Source of the DNA: CAYVTD01 sp964577665
GTDB lineage: Bacteria > Bacteroidota > Ignavibacteria > Kapaibacteriales > UBA2268
Assembly (NCBI GenBank): GCA_964577665.1
Contig: CAZOBD010000011.1
Location: 1-44,333 of the forward strand
Length of the DNA stretch: 44,333 bases
Reading direction: 5' to 3'
The notes beneath the pieces are model-generated. The model did no database searches. It saw only the letters and a program-made list of their open reading frames with translations, and had not been told where the DNA came from. The position numbers were made by a program, and so were the translations under genes. Positions 18,112 to 26,162 of the stretch are shown in pieces (within the stretch, counting starts at the first letter, position 1; each line of letters starts with the position of its first letter).

Positions 18112-20043
18112 ATGAAAAAAGTTTTTTTTACAGCGCTGGCTGTTATGATAACCTATGGCTTTGCTGAAATAAAAGCTGTTGAAGATAATAAATACACTGA
18201 CTTTTCTATCGCTGCAGGAGCATCTTTGAACGCTAATATTCATAATTCGCAATTCAACGGTCTTCCCGGAATAGAGAACTGCTGTAATGAATTTAAGGGA
18301 GCATTCGGGTTTGCTCCCCGTATTTTTGCTGGAGTAGAATATAAAATAGGCGAAGAGCTTTTCGGAATGAAAAGCCGCGCATCACTGCTTTTATCTTATA
18401 CCGATTTTTCCGCAGACTTCAGCGAGGAAGAGTTTATTGGAAATTACATATCGGGAGATGTTATTGAAAAAGAAATAGTCGAGCACAGCCTAAAACCATC
18501 GCTCAAGGCATTTATGACTGAAATCGGATTTGCCGCTCAGCCTATCGAATCTCTTCCTCTTTCAGTTGGAGCCGGCTTGAAAATAGGTTTTTTGCTCGAC
18601 AACAGCTTTGAGCAAAAAGAAATCCTCGTAAGTCCAGATGAAGCTGTTTTTGAAAATGGTACCGACGAACGAAATTTTCACAGCGGCGATATACCCAATG
18701 CTTCTAACCAGTATATCGGAATTTCACTCGGTCTCGGATGGGATGCCTACAGCTTCGGAGATTTTATTCTTAGGCCCCAATTAGAATATACTCATACTTT
18801 GACAAATATCTCCAGTCTCGATTGGCAGGTGAATTACTTCTCGGCAGGTGCGGCGCTTGTTTACAATATTCCGATGCCTGTAGAGCCTCCTCCGGCGCCT
18901 CCCGCGGCTGCTCCTCTCCCTTCCCTGCCGTCTGCGCCCAAGCCCGTAAAAGTTACGCTCGCCTTAAAAGCGGAAGATGCCTCCGGAATTTTAAAAGAGG
19001 GAGATGTTATTCATTATAAATACAATGCCAAAGAGTTTTATAACGAATACTCCGTTCTTCCGGTGGTCTTTTTTGATAAAAATAACGCCGCTATTCCATG
19101 GCAGGATGATTTCAAACCTGCTAATCAGAAGCACGCACAAGCTTTTCCTGTGAATGCGGCAGTTATTTACTTAAACGATAAGCCTGCAGAAAGAATCACA
19201 TTGACTTCATACATCCTCGATGATGAAATTCCCTCCGCCGCACAAAAAAGGCTCGATGCCGTTAAGCAAAAACTTGCCGATAATAATATTTCCAAAGACC
19301 GCATAAATGCAAATACTGTTGACATGACTGATAAAAACTTCCCCTATGATGCTTTGAAAGATGAATACCGTGCCGTTAACATGTCCTTTTCAGGTTCGGG
19401 CGGCGTCATTTCCCTGGAGCGAAAGACCGCAGAAAAAATTGAAAAAGAAAATCATACTATTAAGGTTACCCCGCTTGTCGATACCGATGCCGAAAATATT
19501 AAGTTTGAATGCTCCGTATTTATTGACGGCGACGAAGTTGATAATTTCGATGAAAACGGCTGTTTGGTCAATCTCGAAAATCATATTAACAACTTCAATT
19601 CAAAAAAGCAGCTTGTCATAAAGGGTATGGTTACTGCCGCGGCAGGTCAGACCGTTGAAAAAGATATTAAGCTTATCGTCGATCCTGTAAAAGACCGTAC
19701 CGAAAAGATTTATCTCGATGACGAAAGTAAGAATAACCTCTTCATTTTAGGTTTCTTCGCATTCGACGAGCATAATTTCCTCTCCGTGAATAAAAATGTC
19801 GTCGAAATAATTACTCAGGCGCTTGAAAGTCAGCGACAGGTTACTTTCATACCACTTCATGACACTTTCGGTACTGCCGGGCATAATGATATTCTTCTGC
19901 GGCGGCGTGCCGAATCTGCTTTGAACCTTTTCCCGAAGAATAAAGACCTTATCGAAGTAAAATTTCCCGATAAATTTTACTTTCCTAATGACTCCCCATC
20001 TTCAAGGGTGCTTAACAGATCTGTTTTGGTCTTTATCAAATAA
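18112..20043 (+). CDS. Outer-membrane beta-barrel protein with C-terminal OmpA-like domain
   Basis: The protein has 643 residues. A signal peptide (MKKVFFTALAVMITYGFAEIKA) precedes a beta-barrel of about 240 residues with alternating aromatic strands (FGFAPRIFAGVEYKIG, QYIGISLGLGWDAYSFG, NYFSAGAALVYNI). Then come a Pro-rich linker (PVEPPPAPPAAAPLPSLPS, near 258-276), a beta-rich middle region and a C-terminal OmpA-like peptidoglycan-binding region (about 545-643). Its closing part (RRRAESALNLF, YFPNDSPSSRVLNRSVLVFIK) keeps the R-A-E and N-R-x-V-x-x-F pattern but is otherwise divergent. The alternation of outer-membrane barrel and periplasmic domain suits an anchor linking membrane and cell wall. 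It follows the 1207-residue secreted protein by 27 bp. It might act as its surface partner, which is inference from gene order alone. Confidence 0.82.
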   Translation: MKKVFFTALAVMITYGFAEIKAVEDNKYTDFSIAAGASLNANIHNSQFNGLPGIENCCNEFKGAFGFAPRIFAGVEYKIGEELFGMKSRASLLLSYTDFSADFSEEEFIGNYISGDVIEKEIVEHSLKPSLKAFMTEIGFAAQPIESLPLSVGAGLKIGFLLDNSFEQKEILVSPDEAVFENGTDERNFHSGDIPNASNQYIGISLGLGWDAYSFGDFILRPQLEYTHTLTNISSLDWQVNYFSAGAALVYNIPMPVEPPPAPPAAAPLPSLPSAPKPVKVTLALKAEDASGILKEGDVIHYKYNAKEFYNEYSVLPVVFFDKNNAAIPWQDDFKPANQKHAQAFPVNAAVIYLNDKPAERITLTSYILDDEIPSAAQKRLDAVKQKLADNNISKDRINANTVDMTDKNFPYDALKDEYRAVNMSFSGSGGVISLERKTAEKIEKENHTIKVTPLVDTDAENIKFECSVFIDGDEVDNFDENGCLVNLENHINNFNSKKQLVIKGMVTAAAGQTVEKDIKLIVDPVKDRTEKIYLDDESKNNLFILGFFAFDEHNFLSVNKNVVEIITQALESQRQVTFIPLHDTFGTAGHNDILLRRRAESALNLFPKNKDLIEVKFPDKFYFPNDSPSSRVLNRSVLVFIK

Positions 20044-20123
20044 TCTTTTCTCTTTATCATAATTACTTTAAATGCTGAATCGGTATTTTTTCCCGCTGTA
20101 AATATTCTTTTTATAATTATATA

Positions 20124-21068
20124 TCACGATATTTCCACATCCACAAATACTTCGTCAGAGTAATCTGATGTATGCTCCTCATTCTTTGCTCTTAATTTGA
20201 AATAATTTCGCTTATTGTCAACCGCTTCTACATCTGCGAAAGTATCCGTGTAATTATTTAACAGTTGGAAATCACCTGCGGTACCTCCCAGATTTGCTAA
20301 GTTATAATACAAATCATAGCTGGCCGCATTCAATACTGAATCCCAAGATATGTGAATAAGCGGGGGCGATCCCGCAACGTATTCGGCAGTTACATTTTGT
20401 GGTTTTGACAGTCCCGTTTGTACTGAGGGATATATCACATAATCATTATACTTTGCCTCATTTACATTTTCCCATATCAATTTACCTATTCTGCAATAAT
20501 TTGATACATAGTTATATAACTCATTACCTTTGGTTAGTCTTTCTTCTGCTTTTTCATCTCTCAATTCTCTTTTGTTATTTAGCTCTATTAATTTATCTTC
20601 ATATAATTGTGCATTATCCTCAAGGGTATCTATCATGGTCTGTGTCAAACCAATAGGGGTCAATTCTGTAAGATATTGGGTCGCCAGCGTAACAACATTT
20701 CTTGCTGTAAAAAGAAATTTACTATCTGACATTTTTTGTATTCCGGCAATTCTGAGAGATTTATACTTTCCCGAACGTATTCCCCATTGCTGCTCGAAAT
20801 ATCCCGATATTACCTGAATATTATCGGTAACTGTCTCTCTTAAATTATTCTTTTCCGTAGTCAAATCACTAATTTCCCCAACATAAACGTAATCCGGCGG
20901 AAATACTTCGAAATTATCTCCAAGTGTTTCAAGCGCTGTTATAGCAGCTCCGTCTATTCCCCGTTCAGCAAATTCTGTTGCATCCCTTGTCATATTTGCA
21001 ACCAATTGTGAAGTGAAAAGACATAGCTCATCATAGGACAGCTTAAATTTTTTTCTGGGTGCTTTCAT
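20124..21068 (-). CDS. Helical-bundle / fibronectin type III protein, paralogue 1
   Basis: The protein has 314 residues and no signal peptide or membrane segment. It starts basic (MKAPRKKFKLSYDELCLF). Residues 1-215 are predominantly helical. A C-terminal FN3-like domain (about 222-314) follows: KPQNVTAEYV, IHISWDSVLNAASYDLYY, YFKLRAKNEEHTSDYSDE. It is homologous to the gene at 43215-44159. Shared features are the equal length, GLTQTMIDTLE versus GFVQTEIDKLE, a Tyr-Asn-x-Val pattern near 185, a V-I-Y-P before the FN3 part, and a closing Ser-Asp-Glu. The start is supported by AAGGA 9 nt upstream. An array of 21-bp repeats begins 58 bp before the start codon. The family has no function known to me, and its cytoplasmic location is unusual for FN3 proteins. 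Confidence 0.82.
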   Translation of the reverse strand: MKAPRKKFKLSYDELCLFTSQLVANMTRDATEFAERGIDGAAITALETLGDNFEVFPPDYVYVGEISDLTTEKNNLRETVTDNIQVISGYFEQQWGIRSGKYKSLRIAGIQKMSDSKFLFTARNVVTLATQYLTELTPIGLTQTMIDTLEDNAQLYEDKLIELNNKRELRDEKAEERLTKGNELYNYVSNYCRIGKLIWENVNEAKYNDYVIYPSVQTGLSKPQNVTAEYVAGSPPLIHISWDSVLNAASYDLYYNLANLGGTAGDFQLLNNYTDTFADVEAVDNKRNYFKLRAKNEEHTSDYSDEVFVDVEIS

Positions 21069-21126
21069 TTTACATATTCCTTATAATATTAATAATAATA
21101 ATGAAGAGAAATTATTTTATAAAAGA

Positions 21127-21294
21127 AGAAATTCTGTTATTACTAATGGTAAAATTGCTATTACTATTAGAAAAATTAATATGAATACTGGAAATTTTAA
21201 TATTACTATTGGAAATTTTAATATTACTATTGGAAATATTAATATGAATATTGGAAATTTTAATATGAATACTGGAAATTTTAATATTACCATT
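21127..21294. repeat. Array of 21-bp direct repeats upstream of FN3 paralogue 1
   Basis: Eight units of exactly 21 bp begin at 21127, 21148, 21169, 21190, 21211, 21232, 21253 and 21274. The core is GGAAATTTTAATATTAC followed by TATT; the five units from 21190 are best conserved and those nearer the gene are degenerate. There are no spacers, so this is not a CRISPR array. Because 21 is a multiple of three, frames cross it without stops; on the minus strand it reads as hydrophobic heptads (KFPIVIL). I regard coding as unlikely. Confidence 0.93.
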
Positions 21295-21530
21295 GTATAT
21301 TTTAACTCGTAAGTTTTTATGTAATAATATCTATTGATTTTAAATATATTTTCTGCTATTAAATACATATTTCTATAATTATATTTTATATTTATATAAC
21401 TAATTTAATAAATGAAGATAACAATATTCAAATAATAAACAATTTTCCATTAATATCCAAATATTTATTTAAAATAATTTTTATTATTATTAAAATAAAA
21501 GGAAGGAAAAGATATATTATATCTATAAAT

Positions 21531-21708
21531 GTCATTCTGAACTCGTTTCAGAATCNNNNNNNNNNNNNNNNNNNNNNNNNNNNNNNNNNNNNNNNNNNNN
21601 NNNNNNNNNNNNNNNNNNNNNNNNNNNNNNNNNNNNNNNNNNNNNNNNNNNNNNNTCTGCGTATGTATATAAACATGACTTGAGATTCCGCAACAAGTGC
21701 GGAATGAC
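21531..21708. repeat. GTCATTCTGAAC...GGAATGAC element, copy 1, split by the scaffold gap
   Basis: The left part (21531-21555) ends GTTTCAGAATC and the right part (21656-21708) begins TCTGCGTATG. These two ends join without loss or gain in the intact copy at 21778-21855. The terminal bases GTCATTC and GAATGAC are inverted repeats. Confidence 0.88.
21556..21655. other. Scaffold gap of 100 N
   Basis: Exactly 100 N, a conventional placeholder. It lies inside a repeat whose two sides match an intact copy nearby, so the true gap may be zero or some number of repeat units. Confidence 0.98.
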
Positions 21709-21777
21709 ATTCTTTTATAATTTTTCTACTTTATAAAATGATTTTTAGAAGGGAAAAGATGTATTATTACTATATAT

Positions 21778-21855
21778 GTCATTCTGAACTCGTTTCAGAA
21801 TCTCTGCGTATGTATATAAACATGACTTGAGATTCCGCAACAAGTGCGGAATGAC
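21778..21855. repeat. GTCATTCTGAAC...GGAATGAC element, copy 2, intact
   Basis: This 78-bp element begins GTCATTCTGAACTCGTTTC and ends CAACAAGTGCGGAATGAC. The sequence just before it (GGGAAAAGATGTATTAT) also resembles that before copy 1, so a longer unit of about 105 bp or more was duplicated in tandem. Confidence 0.9.
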
Positions 21856-21913
21856 ATCCTTTTTAATGTCATATCCTTTCCAAACTTCGATATTAAAAGG
21901 AAAAGATAAATAT

Positions 21914-21945
21914 TTTCCTTACCAAACTCCGATTTGGTAAGGAAA
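21914..21945. other. Strong hairpin downstream of thrS
   Basis: TTTCCTTACCAAA, loop CTCCGA, TTTGGTAAGGAAA gives a perfect 13-bp stem, followed closely by a smaller one (GTTTC-TTTT-GAAAC). It lies about 80 bp past the thrS stop and could act in termination or mRNA protection. Confidence 0.65.
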
Positions 21946-22026
21946 GTTTCTTTTGAAACTCTGTTTCTACTAATAGAAGAATTCCTAAATCAAATTTCTG
22001 GAATGAGAGGAGGATTTTACAGCTTT

Positions 22027-23961
22027 CTATTCTTCTTCGTCAGCTCCCGGAACATCTATTCTTTTGAACATTTCGATAACTTCGCTTACCGATTTTGATC
22101 CGAGGTCTCCCCTGCCGTGCCTGCGGATGGAAATAGTGCCTGCGTCGGCTTCCTTTTGTCCTACGACCATTGAAAAAGGAGTTTTCATCTGCTCCGCCTC
22201 GGCAATTTTTCTGTTAATTTTTTCGCTTCTATAGTCCGTTTCTATGCGGAAGCCTTCGGCAGCAAATTTTTTATGGAGCGAGCGGGCGTAGTCATGCTGA
22301 TTTTCGCCGATGGGAAGCACCGCAGCCTGCACGGGAGCCATCCAAAAGGGAAAGTTGCCGGCATAATGCTCTACGAGGATGGAAAAAAAGCGCTCGAAAC
22401 TGCCCAAAGGAGCTCTGTGGATTATCACGGGGCGGTGGGCAGCGTTATCAGAACCAATGTATTCGAGCTGAAAGCGTTCGGGCATGATATAATCGACCTG
22501 GACAGTGCCCAACTGCCAATTTCTGCCGAGTGCATCTTTAATGTCGAAGTCAATTTTAGGCCCGTAAAAGGCGGCTTCTCCTTCGACAATTTCATAATCA
22601 AGATTGATAGCGTCGGCAGCTTCCACGAGGTCTTTCTGAGCGCGATCCCAAAGCTCCGGATCGCCGCTGAACTTGGTATTATCTGCATCGCGGAAGGATA
22701 AACGTGCTTTGAGCTCCATATTAAATGTTTTGAAAAGGAACTGAATAAGATCGACAACGCCTATAACTTCCTGCTTGATTTGGTCGAGGGTACAGTAGAT
22801 GTGGGCATCGTCTTGGGTAAAGCCCCGAGCGCGTGAGAGACCGTTCAACTCACCGGATTTTTCGTACCGATATACCGTTCCAAGCTCAAAATAACGAATG
22901 GGAAGGTCCCGATAGCTTTTGGGCTTTTGGGCATACATTATGTGATGGTGCGGACAGTTCATGGGCTTGAGTAAAAACTGTTCGTTTTCGAGTTCGACAG
23001 GCGGGAACTGGGACTCTTTATAATAGGGATAATGCCCGGAGGTTTTGTACATGTTTAAATTGCCGATGTGCGGGGTAATAACCTCGCTGTAGCCGCGGCG
23101 GGCATGTTCTCTTTTGATAAAATCTTCAATGAGGCGGCGGGCAGTGGTTCCCTTAGGCAGCCAATTGACCAATCCGACGCCGATATCGGGTGTGATGAAG
23201 TATAATTCGAGTTCGCGTCCTAACTTACGGTGGTCGCGCTTTTTCGCTTCTTCGAGCATTTCGAGAAATTCGTCGAGCATCTTTTTCTTAGGGAAGCTGA
23301 CACCGTAAATTCGGGTCATCATGTTTCGGTCGGCGTCTCCGCGCCAGTACGCACCGGCTACGTTGAGCAGCTTAAAGTGTTTTAAGACGCCCGTGTTTGG
23401 TACGTGAGTTCCCCGGCAGAGATCGACGAAGCCCCCCTGCTGATAGAAGGTTATCTCATCATCTTTTAAGTCTTCCAAAAGCTCTACTTTGTATTGGTCG
23501 CCCTCTTTTTCGAAGTGCGCAAGTGCTTTTTCCCAAGGAATTTCGATTCGCTTATATTCCTCTTTGTTTTGGACAAGCTCCTTCATTTTCTTTTCAATCT
23601 TCGGCAGGTCTTCGACAGAGAGCTTGACGTCTCCGGGGATATCGACATCGTAATAGAAGCCGTTCTCAATGGCGGGGCCGACGCCGAATTTAGTACCGGG
23701 ATAGAGGGCTTCGACGGCTTCAGCCATAAGATGCGCCGAGGAGTGCCAGAAAATCTGTTTACCTTCGGGATCATTAAATGTAACAATTTTCACTTCGGCA
23801 TCTTCGTTTATCGGACGGGAAAGGTCGTACTGCTTTCCGTTTACAAAAATGCCCAAAGCATCTTTTGCAAGCCTCGGAGAAATAGAGAGGGCAATCTCAA
23901 ACCCGGTGGTTCCTTTTTCAAGCTCTTTAACGTCGCCGTTAGGCAAAGTAATATTCATCAT
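22027..23961 (-). CDS. thrS: Threonyl-tRNA synthetase
   Basis: The full-length class II synthetase has 644 residues and charges tRNA-Thr. In order: a TGS domain (1-62, LPNGDVKELEKGTTGFEIA); an editing domain with FWHSSAHLMAEAVEALYPG (the HxxxH metal-type motif) and FYYDVDIPG; and the catalytic core with motif 1 (EVITPHIGN), the zinc Cys in LKPMNCPHHHIMY, motif 2 (RYFELGTVYRYEKSGELNGLSRARGFTQDDAH) and motif 3 (HRAPLGSFERFFSILVEHYAG). The C-terminal anticodon-binding domain (AAVLPIGENQHDYARSLHKK) is complete. The second codon is also ATG. Base composition is richer in G+C than the neighbouring repeats. It is a single gene, divergent from a barrel protein gene. Confidence 0.98.
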   Translation of the reverse strand: MMNITLPNGDVKELEKGTTGFEIALSISPRLAKDALGIFVNGKQYDLSRPINEDAEVKIVTFNDPEGKQIFWHSSAHLMAEAVEALYPGTKFGVGPAIENGFYYDVDIPGDVKLSVEDLPKIEKKMKELVQNKEEYKRIEIPWEKALAHFEKEGDQYKVELLEDLKDDEITFYQQGGFVDLCRGTHVPNTGVLKHFKLLNVAGAYWRGDADRNMMTRIYGVSFPKKKMLDEFLEMLEEAKKRDHRKLGRELELYFITPDIGVGLVNWLPKGTTARRLIEDFIKREHARRGYSEVITPHIGNLNMYKTSGHYPYYKESQFPPVELENEQFLLKPMNCPHHHIMYAQKPKSYRDLPIRYFELGTVYRYEKSGELNGLSRARGFTQDDAHIYCTLDQIKQEVIGVVDLIQFLFKTFNMELKARLSFRDADNTKFSGDPELWDRAQKDLVEAADAINLDYEIVEGEAAFYGPKIDFDIKDALGRNWQLGTVQVDYIMPERFQLEYIGSDNAAHRPVIIHRAPLGSFERFFSILVEHYAGNFPFWMAPVQAAVLPIGENQHDYARSLHKKFAAEGFRIETDYRSEKINRKIAEAEQMKTPFSMVVGQKEADAGTISIRRHGRGDLGSKSVSEVIEMFKRIDVPGADEEE

Positions 23962-24150
23962 TTTCTCTTAAATTATTTACAAATATTATTTTTCTTAAAA
24001 CACATTTTTAGCCAATGCGAAATCAAGATTTTTAAACGCTTATGTGAAATATATATTTTTTTTAAACGACTATAAATTATTTGAAAAAGGAATTCGAGCA
24101 TAAATAAAAAAACATTGAATATCATAATATCATAAATTTTAGGAGCACAA

Positions 24151-24924
24151 ATGAAAACAGAATCAATAATAGCTATTTTCCTGCTTTTTGCTTTGTCAGC
24201 AGTTCCGCTTTTCTCACAAGATGATGACCTCGATGAATTCGAATTTGACAGCGAACCCATTCAAGAAGAATCAGTTCCTTATTTTGGTCTGGGTGTAGGC
24301 TACGTGGGTACTTTTATGTATATGAATTTTGACGAGCTAAACAACAAAACACAGGAATTTTTCACTGACAGCAAATTTGAATCGCCTATTTTTCTTTCTG
24401 GAGTACAAGGCTTTACAGCTATCGGCGTTGTACCGAATCTCCGCGTAGGAATATACGGCATGGGAGGAGCGTCCTCGCTGGAAGAATCCTTAACCATCGA
24501 TGACGTCCGATATCAGCAAAACTTTGATCTTACTTTGACATACACTGCTTTGACAGTTGATTATGCCATTGTACCTTTAAAATCTTTGGCAATATTGCCG
24601 GGCGCCGGATTCGGCTGGGGCAGGATGAATCTGGAAGCATACCGCACTGCCGGAGATATCAACTGGGCAGATTTCGACAATGCATCTGACCCCAATAAAT
24701 ACTATAAATCTGTAAAAACCGGTTTTTTCTATTTGCAGCCGGCATTAAACATTGAATATGCTCTCACTCCCTTCTCGACAATAAGACTGGGAGTTCATTA
24801 TTCTTATTCCTTCGGTTATGACTGGACATACGATAACAACGTAAGCATCAAGAATGTACCGGACGAAGTAAATGCAAACGGGCTCGGAGTGCAGTTTGGT
24901 ATTTTTGTCGGATTGTTCAATTAA
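24151..24924 (+). CDS. Small outer-membrane beta-barrel protein
   Basis: The protein has 257 residues with a signal peptide (MKTESIIAIFLLFALSAVPLFSQ), then an acidic stretch (DDDLDEFEFDSEP), then about 200 residues of alternating beta strands (YFGLGVGYVGTFMYM, LRVGIYGMGGASS, LAILPGAGFGWGRMNLEAY, TIRLGVHYSYSFGYDW). It ends in VQFGIFVGLFN, a near C-terminal aromatic strand as expected for an outer-membrane barrel. The ribosome-binding site TAGGAG lies 6-7 nt before the start. It stands alone between divergent thrS and a tRNA gene. Function unknown; it could be a porin-like or OmpW/PorT-style barrel, but no specific family signature is visible. Confidence 0.8.
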   Translation: MKTESIIAIFLLFALSAVPLFSQDDDLDEFEFDSEPIQEESVPYFGLGVGYVGTFMYMNFDELNNKTQEFFTDSKFESPIFLSGVQGFTAIGVVPNLRVGIYGMGGASSLEESLTIDDVRYQQNFDLTLTYTALTVDYAIVPLKSLAILPGAGFGWGRMNLEAYRTAGDINWADFDNASDPNKYYKSVKTGFFYLQPALNIEYALTPFSTIRLGVHYSYSFGYDWTYDNNVSIKNVPDEVNANGLGVQFGIFVGLFN

Positions 24925-25013
24925 AAAAAGTGTTTTCTAATTGACAATCTAGCGCATCTTGAAGATGTTGGACATTTGCAGCCAGAAAATTTCTTGATAT
25001 TTCAAAATTATTA

Positions 25014-25043
25014 TTGACAATTAAAGAAAATTTCGTATATTTG
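25014..25043 (+). promoter_or_regulatory. Bacteroidota-type promoter of the CAT tRNA gene
   Basis: TTG at 25014-25016, a 19-bp spacer, then TATATTTG at 25036-25043 matches the TTTG-N19-TAnnTTTG consensus of the Bacteroidota primary sigma factor. The tRNA begins 29 bp after the element. This is the best complete promoter in the window. Confidence 0.8.
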
Positions 25044-25072
25044 CTTTTCTGAAACGGATGCGGTTCAGAAAG

Positions 25073-25146
25073 GGGCCTGTAGCTCAAGTGGTTAGAGCGC
25101 CGGACTCATAATCCGTCGGTTGGGGGTTCAAGTCCCTCCGGGCCCA
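25073..25146 (+). tRNA. tRNA with CAT anticodon (Ile2 or elongator Met)
   Basis: A cloverleaf of 74 nt: acceptor GGGCCTG/CGGGCCC plus A, D arm GCTC/GAGC, anticodon loop CTCATAA (CAT at 25107-25109), T arm GGGGG-TTCAAGT-CCCTC. CCA is not encoded. Base pairs C4-G69 and C5-G68 are those favoured by the lysidine synthetase TilS, which suggests tRNA-Ile2 reading AUA, but elongator tRNA-Met cannot be excluded. Confidence 0.93.
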
Positions 25147-25713
25147 CAAAGCGTTTTACTGACTTTCCCCGTTAAAATTCTCTGTCTCAATAATCATAAG
25201 TATAAGTATAAGTATAAGTAAAATAATTCAAATACCTATGCTTTCTGTCAGGCAGGGATGTCTCATCTGCTTGTATTTTCTTCCTGTGGTGTATTTTATA
25301 ACACTGTAGTATAATCGATTCCATTTACTATACTTAATCATAAATTTCCGCGATACAGCCGAAATCCATTACTGACTTTTAGAATTATACAAATAATATT
25401 TTATGACTTTTTTCTAAGCCTTTAAATAATAGTTAAATTAGAGATTAATGGCTTCTGATATTTTTTAATCTCATCCATTTTTCTTATTCTTTCGGATTAT
25501 TTTATAAATCCATTCATTGATGTTCGGTTATAAATAAAATAAATTCAAAGGATTCAAAATTTTTCTTTAGTGCTTCGGATATATCAGACGAACACACTAT
25601 TTTGAATACTTTTTTTTTCAAACAGGTTAATGTACGAAATTGGGCAATATCGAACCAAATATGAAAACTCAGTAATATATGATTTGTTCAGACTTGATAA
25701 GAAGTTTCAAAAA
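25147..25713. other. Intergenic region without a recognised gene
   Basis: About 570 bp of AT-rich sequence between two tRNA genes. It contains only a short ATAAGT repeat (25196-25219). I see no open frame of convincing length or codon pattern. Confidence 0.6.
25196..25219. repeat. Hexanucleotide repeat, 4 x ATAAGT
   Basis: Four perfect copies of ATAAGT just downstream of the CAT tRNA gene; non-coding. Confidence 0.9.
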
Positions 25714-25745
25714 CTAAAAAAAGGCTGAAGGAACATCCTTCAGCC
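25714..25745 (-). terminator. Rho-independent terminator after tRNA-Gln
   Basis: On the minus strand GGCTGAAGGA, a 3-nt loop and TCCTTCAGCC form a perfect 10-bp stem followed by a run of seven T. It begins 9 bp beyond the 3' end of the tRNA. Confidence 0.88.
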
Positions 25746-25753
25746 CTCTATGG

Positions 25754-25826
25754 CTGCCCCGCCAGGGTTCGAACCTGGACTCTTCTGATCCAGAGTCAGA
25801 CGTGTTGCCAATTACACCACAGGGCA
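25754..25826 (-). tRNA. tRNA-Gln (CTG)
   Basis: A cloverleaf of 73 nt: acceptor TGCCCTG/CGGGGCA with discriminator G, anticodon stem TCTGA/TCAGA with loop CTCTGGA (CTG at 25791-25793), T arm CCAGG-TTCGAAC-CCTGG. The first pair U1-A72 and G73 are typical of tRNA-Gln. CCA is not encoded. Confidence 0.93.
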
Positions 25827-26026
25827 GTTTTTAACATAAAAATTAAAACTAAAATATTTTAAAGAACCAAAACAAGAATTCAAATTTAAGAATAATTTAA
25901 CAATTATCAAAACGAATCTGAAAAAAATTTATTTGAAAAACAGATTCGAGTTCACAGCTTCTTGCATTTTCATTACACTCGTATTTTCATTGTACCTGCA
26001 GGGATATCCCCCGCTTCTTCTTTCCG

Positions 26027-26099
26027 TGGACCCGATGAGATTCGAACTCACGGCCTCAGCAATGCGAATGCTGCGCTCTCCCAACTGAGCTACGGGCCC
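26027..26099 (-). tRNA. tRNA-Ala (CGC)
   Basis: A cloverleaf of 73 nt: acceptor GGGCCCG/CGGGTCC plus A, with the G3-U70 wobble pair that is the identity mark of tRNA-Ala; anticodon stem CAGCA/TGCTG with loop TTCGCAT (CGC at 26064-26066); T arm GTGAG-TTCGAAT-CTCAT. CCA is not encoded. Confidence 0.95.
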
Positions 26100-26162
26100 C
26101 TTTAAGGGAACTGCAAATATAAAGACTTTTTTGAAAGTAAGCAAATATTTTTGAAACTGAAT

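Larger units (their letters stand above)
21295..22026. other. Repeat-rich intergenic region with scaffold gap
   Basis: It contains AT-rich sequence, two copies of a GTCATTC...GAATGAC element flanking or spanning the N run, and a strong hairpin at 21914-21945. I see no gene. Confidence 0.75.

Noticed and set aside
21117..21368. 83-codon minus-strand frame reading as hydrophobic heptads, in frame with FN3 paralogue 1
   Set aside because: It consists mostly of the 21-bp array, where any stop-free frame stays open; there is no ribosome-binding site or non-repetitive coding part, and a stop lies before the gene.
22273..22701. 142-codon plus-strand frame
   Set aside because: Antisense to the C-terminal part of thrS; composition follows the opposite strand's codon pattern.
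23494..24075. 193-codon plus-strand frame
   Set aside because: Antisense to thrS over most of its length; no motif or start signal.
25929..26144. Open frame of 71 codons on the minus strand containing GPVAQLGERSIRIAEAVSSN
   Set aside because: It overlaps tRNA-Ala; this peptide is the well-known translation artefact of tRNA sequence.
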